Origin: Gammaproteobacteria bacterium 13_2_20CM_66_19
GTDB lineage: Bacteria; Pseudomonadota; Gammaproteobacteria; Steroidobacterales; Steroidobacteraceae
DNA: 44,622 bases
Direction: 5' to 3'
Assembly (NCBI GenBank): GCA_001914695.1
Contig: MNCZ01000133.1
Location: forward strand, 1 to 44,622
A program made the position numbers and the translations under genes. The notes below the pieces were generated by a model, which searched no databases, had not been told where the DNA came from, and saw only the letters and a list, made by a program, of their open reading frames with translations. Numbering within the stretch: position 1 is the stretch's first letter; each line of letters opens with the position of its first letter. Positions 38,995 through 44,622 of this stretch are shown piece after piece.

Positions 38995-40643
38995 GCGCTC
39001 ACCTGCTGCAGCAGGCGATCACGGAGCGGGCGCAGGCGCGCCCGGAAGCGGCGGCCGTGCTCGCCGAGGACGCCGCCCCGCTCACCTACGGCGAGCTGGA
39101 TGCCGGCAGCAACCGTCTGGCACACATGCTGCGCGAGCTCGGCTGCCGGCGTGGGGATCGCGTGGTGCTGCTGATGCCGAAGTCCCCGCAGGCGATCATG
39201 AGCCTCATCGGCGTGCTGAAGGCCGACGCCGCCTACGTGCCCCTCGATACGGCGGGACCCGCGCCGCGGCTGGCGCGAATGCTCGAGGTGTGCGGCTGTC
39301 ACAGCATCCTGGCCGCGGGGTCCGCCGCGCCGATCCTGCGTGAGGCGCTCGCGCGCGCCACGCTCGCGCAGCAGCCGCTCCTCGGCTGGCTGGACGCCGC
39401 GACGCCCTGGAACGGCGACCCGCCCCCGGCATTCACGGCGGCGGACCTCGACGGCCTTCCCGCCACGCCCGTTGAATCGCTCAACAGTGATACGGATCTC
39501 GCGCACATTCTCTTCACTTCGGGCTCTACGGGAGTTCCCAAGGGCGTGATGGTCTCGCACCGCAGCGTCCTGCGCTTTCTCGAGTGGGCGTGGAAGTACT
39601 TCGGCATCTCCCAGTCGGACCGCGCATCGCAGCACTCCCCGCTGCATTTCGATCTGTCGACCTTCGACATCTTCAGCACGCTCGGCGCGGGCGCGGAGCT
39701 GCACCTGACGCCGAGCGGAGTGAACCTCCTGCCGCACAAGATGGGGCAGTACATCCGCAAGGCACGCCTCACGCAGTGGTTCTCGGTGCCCTCGGTCCTC
39801 AACCTCATGGCGAAGCTCGACGTCGTGCGCCCCGGAGACTTCCCGGATCTGCGCCGGGTGATGTGGTGCGGCGAGGTGCTGCCGACGCCGACGCTGATCC
39901 ACTGGATGCGTCGCCTGCCGCACGCGCGCTTCACCAATCTCTACGGTCCCACCGAGGCAACCATCGCGAGCAGCTACTACACGGTGCCGCGCTGTCCGGC
40001 GCACGAGCGCGCCCCGATCCCGATCGGCACCGCCTGCGACGGAGAGGAGCTCATGATTCTCGACGACGAGATGCGTCCGGTGCGGGATGGCGAGATCGGC
40101 AATCTCTACATCGGCGGCGTGGGCCTGAGTCCCGGCTACTGGAACGATCCGGAGAAGACCCGCAGCGTGTTCCTGCCCCGCCCCGGGGGAGCGGGTCTCG
40201 ACGAGCGTGTCTACCGCACCGGCGATCTCGGGCGGCGCGGCGCGGACGGGCTGTTGTATTTCGCCGGCCGGACCGACACCCAGATCAAGAGCCGCGGCTA
40301 CCGCATCGAGCTCGGCGAGATCGAGAGCGCGCTGAATGCGCTGCCGGGCCTGCGCGAGTGCGCCGTGGTCGCCGTGCGGACCGAGGGCTTCGAGGGCTGG
40401 ATGATCTGCTGCGCCTATGTCACGGCGCGCGGCGCCGACATCCCGCCGTCGGGCCTGCGGCAGAGCCTGGCGAGCGCGGTCCCCGCCTACATGCTGCCGG
40501 CCCGCTGGATGCACTGCGACGCCCTGCCGAGAAACGCCAACGGCAAGGCGGACCGCCCGGAGCTGCAGCGGCGGTTCCTCACGGCCGAGGCCCAGTCGAG
40601 CGCGAGTACGCCGCGCCTCGCATCGGGCCCGGTGCTCACTTAA
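38991..40643 (+). CDS. Stand-alone amino-acid-type adenylation enzyme
   Basis: A 550-residue ANL-family enzyme that resembles an NRPS A domain without condensation or carrier domains. The core motifs are present: LTYGELDAGSNRLA (A1/A2), FTSGSTGVPKG (A3, residues 175-185), HFDLSTFDIF (A4, with D221 at the position that binds a substrate amino group in A domains), NLYGPTEATI (A5), YRTGDLGRR (A7), KSRGYRIELGEIE (A8) and NANGKADRP with the catalytic Lys K519 (A10). It likely activates an amino acid for the adjacent carrier protein. Specificity cannot be called. The ATG overlaps the monooxygenase TGA; the carrier gene starts 13 bases after the stop. Confidence 0.9.
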   Translation: MSAHLLQQAITERAQARPEAAAVLAEDAAPLTYGELDAGSNRLAHMLRELGCRRGDRVVLLMPKSPQAIMSLIGVLKADAAYVPLDTAGPAPRLARMLEVCGCHSILAAGSAAPILREALARATLAQQPLLGWLDAATPWNGDPPPAFTAADLDGLPATPVESLNSDTDLAHILFTSGSTGVPKGVMVSHRSVLRFLEWAWKYFGISQSDRASQHSPLHFDLSTFDIFSTLGAGAELHLTPSGVNLLPHKMGQYIRKARLTQWFSVPSVLNLMAKLDVVRPGDFPDLRRVMWCGEVLPTPTLIHWMRRLPHARFTNLYGPTEATIASSYYTVPRCPAHERAPIPIGTACDGEELMILDDEMRPVRDGEIGNLYIGGVGLSPGYWNDPEKTRSVFLPRPGGAGLDERVYRTGDLGRRGADGLLYFAGRTDTQIKSRGYRIELGEIESALNALPGLRECAVVAVRTEGFEGWMICCAYVTARGADIPPSGLRQSLASAVPAYMLPARWMHCDALPRNANGKADRPELQRRFLTAEAQSSASTPRLASGPVLT

Positions 40644-40656
40644 GGCGCGGGGCCGC

Positions 40657-41013
40657 ATGTCCGACCGCCGCGTCGCACTCGAGCGCCTGGGTGCCCTGTT
40701 TCTGCAGCACTTTCACGTGGAGGTGCCCTCCCCGGATACCGACCTGCTCGAGACCGGCATGCTCGACTCGCTGCAGCTCGTCGACCTGCTGCTGCTCATC
40801 GAGGAGGAGTTCGGCCAGCGCATTTCGCTCCAGGCGATCGAGCTCGATGATCTGCGCACGCTCGCGCGCCTCGCGGAGCTGGTCGGCACCTCTGCGGCGT
40901 CCACCCCGGATGCCCGCGCGGTATCGACCAGCAGCGAGGTCCGGCCTCGTCGGCCCGAGCCCGTGCGCGGCGCCGCCGTTGGAGGCCGGCGCGAGCTGAA
41001 TCACCGTGGTTAG
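40657..41013 (+). CDS. Acyl/peptidyl carrier protein
   Basis: A 118-residue protein. Residues 1-80 form a carrier four-helix bundle with the phosphopantetheine serine S38 in LLETGMLDSLQLVDLLLLIE, followed by EEEFGQRISLQAIELDDL. The remaining 40 residues are Arg/Pro/Ala-rich, longer than a normal carrier protein, and probably disordered. It presumably carries the residue activated by the preceding enzyme. The last eight bases overlap the next gene. No phosphopantetheinyl transferase is in the window. Confidence 0.9.
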   Translation: MSDRRVALERLGALFLQHFHVEVPSPDTDLLETGMLDSLQLVDLLLLIEEEFGQRISLQAIELDDLRTLARLAELVGTSAASTPDARAVSTSSEVRPRRPEPVRGAAVGGRRELNHRG

Positions 41014-42094
41014 GATCCGGCCGTTCACGGAGCAGGACGTGCCGGCGGTCGTCGCGCTGTTCGGGCAGGTCTATCCCGAGCACCGCTGGCCCACGCGTGC
41101 GGCGTGCGAGCAGTACTTCCGCGAGATCTTCTTCGGGAATCCTTGGCGACATCTCGACCTGCCCTCGTGGGTCGCCGATCAGCGCGGCGACATCGCGGGC
41201 TTTGCGGGAGTCGTGCCACGCCAGATGACGTTCGGCACACGGCCGCTGAAGGTCGCGGTCGGCTGTCAGTTCATCGTCCACCCAAGCGCGCGCCACAGCC
41301 TGATCGCGCTGCAGCTGGCGAAAGCCCTGGTCTCGGGCGCGCAGGATCTGTTCATCACCGACGGCTCGAACGACCAGGTGCGGCGGATGTGGCTCGGGAT
41401 CGGTGGCGCGGTGCCCATCCTGCCGAACCTCGACTGGACGCGCTTGCTGCGGCCCGCGCGCTACGTGCTCGCGCTCCTCGACAAGGCGAGGCATCGGCGG
41501 CCCCTGCTGCGCGCGGCGCTCGCGCCGTGCGTGCTGGTCGACGCCGTGGCGGCAAGGCTCCGCCCGAACCGCTTCGATCGCAGCGATGACGGACTCTCGG
41601 ACCGGCCGCTGGGCGCCCGTGAAATGCTCGCCCACATGACCGGGATCGCGGGTCGCAACGGGGCGCTGCGCCCCCTGTACGATGAGCGATCGCTCGCTTG
41701 GCTGCTGGAGCAGGCCGCGCACAAGGTCCGCCACGGTCAGCTGCGGGCGCGAGCGGTGTTCGAGGGCGAGAAGCTGCTCGGATGGTTCATGTATTACGCC
41801 CGCGTCGGCGAGGTCAACGAGGTCCTGCAGCTCACCGCGCGCGGCGATTCCTTCGACCGCGTGCTGCAGCGGTTGCTGGTCGACGCCTGGCGGCAGGGCG
41901 CCACGGCGCTGCGGGGGCGCCTCGATCCGCATCACGTCCAGGAGTACTCCGACCGGCACTGCTGGTTCCGCCGTGAAGGCGCCTGGACGCTGGTGCATTC
42001 GCGCCATGACGACGTCGTGTCCGCGATCGAGCGCGGCGCCGCCGAGTTCACCCGTCTGGACGGTGAGTGGTGGCTGCGGTTCCTCGGGGGCTGA
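41006..42094 (+). CDS. GNAT-like acyltransferase candidate
   Basis: A 362-residue protein. The N-terminal half looks like a GNAT fold: VRIRPFTEQDVPAVVALFGQ, then WVADQRGDIAGFAGVVPRQM, and VGCQFIVHPSARHSLIALQL, where the acyl-CoA pyrophosphate loop would lie. The C-terminal half (LLGWFMYYARVGEVNEVLQL and YSDRHCWFRREGAWTLVH) resembles a second, degenerate GNAT-like unit. In this setting it may take the acyl group from the carrier protein rather than from CoA (inference). GTG 41006 overlaps the carrier gene. Directly after the stop is a row of hairpins (42093-42147). Confidence 0.7.
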   Translation: MVRIRPFTEQDVPAVVALFGQVYPEHRWPTRAACEQYFREIFFGNPWRHLDLPSWVADQRGDIAGFAGVVPRQMTFGTRPLKVAVGCQFIVHPSARHSLIALQLAKALVSGAQDLFITDGSNDQVRRMWLGIGGAVPILPNLDWTRLLRPARYVLALLDKARHRRPLLRAALAPCVLVDAVAARLRPNRFDRSDDGLSDRPLGAREMLAHMTGIAGRNGALRPLYDERSLAWLLEQAAHKVRHGQLRARAVFEGEKLLGWFMYYARVGEVNEVLQLTARGDSFDRVLQRLLVDAWRQGATALRGRLDPHHVQEYSDRHCWFRREGAWTLVHSRHDDVVSAIERGAAEFTRLDGEWWLRFLGG

Positions 42095-42147
42095 GCCGCA
42101 AGGCTCAGCTGAGCCGAAAAGCTCAGTTGGGCCGAAAGGCTCAAACT
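42093..42147 (+). repeat. Three tandem 18-base hairpin units after the GNAT-like gene
   Basis: Units at 42093-42110, 42111-42128 and 42129-42146 share the core GRGCCGNAARGCTCA. The first is a perfect hairpin (GAGCC, GCAA loop, GGCTC); the other two fold similarly with cGAAAa and GAAA centres, so GNRA-type loops recur. The row starts inside the stop codon. No T-tract follows, so it is not a classic terminator. It could stabilise the upstream mRNA, separate expression of the two halves of the cluster, or be a simple slippage product. Confidence 0.6.
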
Positions 42148-42207
42148 GAGCGCTGCCGAGATTCGATCCGTGTAATGCACGGGCGCTAGGGTCTGGGGCA
42201 ACGTACC

Positions 42208-43392
42208 GTGACCACTCTTACGACGGCATTGCATCAACCATGGGATTCGACAGGGGCCGGAAGCGGCTCGGTCGTCGTGGTGCGCGACCTCCGCGGGCTC
42301 ACCGGCTTCATCCCCGACTGGGAAGAGCTGGCCGCGCAGGCGCTCGAGCCCAACGTCTTCTACGAGCACTGGATGCTGCTGCCGGCGCTCGAGGCGTTTG
42401 GCGCCGGCCTCGACATTGGGGTCGTGCTGGTATTGGCCGGCGGCGACCTCGCGGGTCTGTTCCCGGTGCAATTCACTCCGAGCTTCAGAAACCTGAACGT
42501 CAGCGCGGTGAGTGTCTGGCGGCACCTGCACTGCTATCTCGGCACGCCGCTGATCCGCACCGATCGTGCCGGCGACTGCATCACGACGCTCCTCGAGTGG
42601 CTGCGCCGCAGCCGCCAGGCGCGGTTCCTCGAGCTGCCGTGGATCTCGGGCGATGGTCGCTTCAGGGAGTTGCTGCTCGAGCGGTGCAACGAGCTGGGCC
42701 TGACGAGCTGGAGGACCGACAGCCACAAGCGAGGGCTGTGGCGGCAGGCGACCCACGCGACCGGCGGCGCGCACTCGGCCGTCTCGGGCGAGTTGCGGCG
42801 GCAGCTGCGCCGCAAGGAGCGGCGCCTCGCCGAGCACGGCCGGGTCGAGCATGTCGTCTTGAGCCCCGGCGATGACGTCGCGCGCTGGATCGAGGAGTTC
42901 CTGCGCCTCGAGGCGGGCGGCTGGAAGGGCGCCTCCGGCACCGCGCTCGCCTGCTCGGATTCCGGCCGCCGCTACTTCGCGGACATCGCGACTGCCGCAT
43001 TCCGCCGCGGCCGCCTGCTGATGGTCGGCCTTGATTTCGACGGCGAGCCGATTGCGCGGCGCTGCGCGTTCCGCGCGGGGGCGGGCTCCTTCGCCTTCAA
43101 GACGGCGCACGACGAGTGCTTTGCGAGTCACTCTCCGGGCGCGATCCTGGAGATCGACAACCTGACGCAGCTCGATGGCCTGGAGGGGTTGTGGTGGATG
43201 GACTCCTGCACCACCCCCGACAACACGCTCCTCAACCGCATCTGCAACGACTCGAGGACGATCGAGAGCCTCGCGATCGCCAGCGGACCGCTCGGAGAGC
43301 TCGTGATCTCGGGCCTCCGGCTGCTGCGCTGGACGAACCGGCGGCTCATCAAGCGAGTTTCAGACCCCACCTCAACCCATGTTGCTTCGTGA
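42208..43392 (+). CDS. FemAB/BioF2-like GNAT acyltransferase
   Basis: A 394-residue protein with the double-GNAT layout of FemAB-like transferases: LRRQLRRKERRLAEHGRVEH followed by FLRLEAGGWKGASGTALA is the central family signature, then LLMVGLDFDGEPIARRCAFR and FKTAHDECFASHSPGAILEI. Related proteins use aminoacyl-tRNA (Fem) or act in exopolysaccharide clusters. With a carrier protein and adenylation enzyme nearby, transfer of a carrier-bound aminoacyl group is plausible (inference). GTG 42208 is the only start before the conserved region. It follows the hairpin row by 61 bases, and the next gene follows four bases after its stop. Confidence 0.82.
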   Translation: MTTLTTALHQPWDSTGAGSGSVVVVRDLRGLTGFIPDWEELAAQALEPNVFYEHWMLLPALEAFGAGLDIGVVLVLAGGDLAGLFPVQFTPSFRNLNVSAVSVWRHLHCYLGTPLIRTDRAGDCITTLLEWLRRSRQARFLELPWISGDGRFRELLLERCNELGLTSWRTDSHKRGLWRQATHATGGAHSAVSGELRRQLRRKERRLAEHGRVEHVVLSPGDDVARWIEEFLRLEAGGWKGASGTALACSDSGRRYFADIATAAFRRGRLLMVGLDFDGEPIARRCAFRAGAGSFAFKTAHDECFASHSPGAILEIDNLTQLDGLEGLWWMDSCTTPDNTLLNRICNDSRTIESLAIASGPLGELVISGLRLLRWTNRRLIKRVSDPTSTHVAS

Positions 43393-43396
43393 GACC

Positions 43397-44311
43397 ATGG
43401 ACACCCCCCGCAGTTGTCTCAAAATCGATGCGGATACCTTCCGCAGCCATTTCAACCTCCGACCGTTCCTGTTCTCCCACAACCTGTCGCGGCACCCGCT
43501 GGTCCAGCTGCCGCGCCTCGTCAAGTTGGCGAAGACACTGGACCGCAGCTATGTCGACTACAACGCCGGGCGGATCCCGGTGAGCCTGCCGAACTGGCAG
43601 GACGCGCCGCACACCGGTCTCACGGCCGAGGAGACGATCCACAATACGGCGGAGATCTGCTCGTGGATGGAGCTCAAGCGCGCCGAGCATTGTCCCGACT
43701 TCAAGAGGCTGCTGGACGCGTGCCTCGACGAGATCGCTCCGCTCTCCGAGCCGATCGAACCGGGGATGTGCGAGCGCGAGGCGGCCGTCTTCGTATCGTC
43801 GCCCGGCTCCGTGACGCCCTACCACATGGATCACGAGATCAACTTCCTCCTGCAGCTGCGCGGCGCCCAGAGCGTGAGCGTATTCAACGCTGACGACGCC
43901 GCGGTGCTGTCGGAAGAGGACCTCGAGGAGTACTTCTCCGGCCCGGCGATCCACCGCAACATGCGCTTTGCGGAAGCTTACCAGGAGCGCGCCACGGTGT
44001 TCGAGCTGTGCGAGGGACAGGGCCTGCACATCCCGACCACCGCGCCGCACTGGGTAAAGCACGGGGACACGGTGTCGATCTCCTTCAGCGCGTCCTTCAA
44101 GACGCGCGCGTCGCTCGCGCGAGGCGACGTGTACCGGATGAACGCGGTGCTGCGCCAGCTCGGCGTCGAGCCCCTTCCCTGGAACAGCTCGCCGGCGCGC
44201 GATCGGATCAAGCACCACGCGTATCGCGCACTGCGCCGGGCTCACTGGCTGCCCCGGCCGCCGGTGGCGGCGGGCGAGGCGGACGCGAGCCGCGCTCACG
44301 GCAACGCCTGA
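43397..44311 (+). CDS. JmjC/cupin-like Fe(II)/2-oxoglutarate oxygenase candidate
   Basis: A 304-residue protein with a double-stranded beta-helix core. The iron-binding triad is H143 and D145 in VTPYHMDHEINF and H218 in TTAPHWVKHG. FLLQLRGAQSVSVFNADDA between them and TVSISFSASFKTR after them are the strands typical of cupin-like/JmjC hydroxylases. It may hydroxylate the cluster's product or a protein partner. ATG 43397 is four bases after the upstream stop with GTGAG before it; an ATG at 43379 in the same frame overlaps the FemAB-like gene and is the alternative. No signal peptide. Confidence 0.82.
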   Translation: MDTPRSCLKIDADTFRSHFNLRPFLFSHNLSRHPLVQLPRLVKLAKTLDRSYVDYNAGRIPVSLPNWQDAPHTGLTAEETIHNTAEICSWMELKRAEHCPDFKRLLDACLDEIAPLSEPIEPGMCEREAAVFVSSPGSVTPYHMDHEINFLLQLRGAQSVSVFNADDAAVLSEEDLEEYFSGPAIHRNMRFAEAYQERATVFELCEGQGLHIPTTAPHWVKHGDTVSISFSASFKTRASLARGDVYRMNAVLRQLGVEPLPWNSSPARDRIKHHAYRALRRAHWLPRPPVAAGEADASRAHGNA

Positions 44312-44338
44312 GCGCCCCCGGCACGACCCTTCACAAGA

Positions 44339-44622
44339 ATGAAGATCTGCTTCCTAGGTCTCGACAATCTTCCGGTTCTCTCGCCGGAGCACCGCGAGCA
44401 CTACGTCGGCGGCGAGTCGGTGCAGCAGACGCTGCTCGCGCGCGCCCTCACCGCGCGCGGCCACGAAGTCAGCATGGTCACGGCGGACTACGGTCAGCCG
44501 GATGGCGCGGTCTGGGAGGGCATCCGCGTTCACAAGGCGTATCGCCCCGAATCTGGACTTCCGGTACTGCGCTTCGTGCACCCGCGGTGGAGCGGCCTGT
44601 GGTCGGCGCTCGCGCGCGCCGA
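44339..44622 (+). CDS. GT4 glycosyltransferase (N-terminal part)
   Basis: The first 94 codons of a gene that runs off the right edge. The product opens with MKICFLGLDNLPVL, and GGESVQQTLLARALTARGHEV is the N-terminal nucleotide-sugar transferase signature of GT4 enzymes (glycine-rich turn plus helix). It starts 27 bases after the oxygenase stop in the same direction and so is probably part of the same operon, which ties the cluster to a glycan or glycolipid. The donor-binding half is outside the window. Confidence 0.82.
   Translation, partial: MKICFLGLDNLPVLSPEHREHYVGGESVQQTLLARALTARGHEVSMVTADYGQPDGAVWEGIRVHKAYRPESGLPVLRFVHPRWSGLWSALARA

Overview
The window looks like chromosome from a high-GC Gammaproteobacterium. 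The evidence is the neighbouring yoaA and tsaB genes (also neighbours in E. coli), a phoB-phoR pair with dsbB, dapE and dusA nearby, and the strong G/C third-position bias in almost every gene. A lineage near Nevskiales/Steroidobacterales/Xanthomonadales is my guess; the sequence itself does not prove it. I recognised no rRNA, tRNA or CRISPR array.

Bases 1-7,125 are a phosphate-starvation locus. On the minus strand, phoB-phoR is followed by a PlcP-type metallophosphoesterase, an Agt-type GT4 glycosyltransferase, phoU and dsbB. The tail of that run converges on dapE (plus strand). The start of pstS leaves the left edge. Pho-box arrays with an exact 11-base period precede both pstS and phoB. 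PlcP plus Agt is the known pair for swapping phospholipids for glycolipids, so phosphate sensing, uptake and lipid remodelling appear to be linked here.

Bases 7,116-13,848 are mostly housekeeping: tsaB and the Fe-S helicase yoaA, GTP-dependent PEP carboxykinase, a class III cyclase-FHA protein and dusA. The 5' part of dusA carries a copy of a sequence found again 1,399 bases further on. Between the copies lies a lower-GC two-gene module (AbrB/MazE-like protein plus nucleotidyltransferase). This looks like a small or decayed dusA-targeted genomic island.

Bases 15,460-29,600 are a mixed region: a possible small exported protein, an alpha/beta hydrolase, a DUF1223 protein, an NADP-binding oxidoreductase, a molybdopterin oxidoreductase, a second antitoxin/nucleotidyltransferase pair with a promoter-overlapping operator, prpE, a degenerate-GGDEF/EAL protein, a broken beta-propeller gene and a PadR remnant.

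Bases 29,628-37,673 form a minus-strand signalling operon: a 1401-residue soluble poly-HAMP hybrid kinase, a second hybrid kinase with HPt, a STAS/SpoIIAA-like protein and a receiver-GGDEF diguanylate cyclase. The large kinase has three tandem 276-base HAMP units and two receivers that lack the phospho-acceptor Asp.

Bases 37,966-44,622 form a plus-strand cluster that runs off the right edge: luciferase-like monooxygenase, stand-alone amino-acid-type adenylation enzyme, acyl carrier protein, GNAT-like protein, FemAB-like acyltransferase, JmjC/cupin-like oxygenase and a GT4 glycosyltransferase. I do not recognise this combination as a named pathway. It is the best candidate for an undescribed system: a carrier-tethered, oxidised acyl group that may end up on a glycan.
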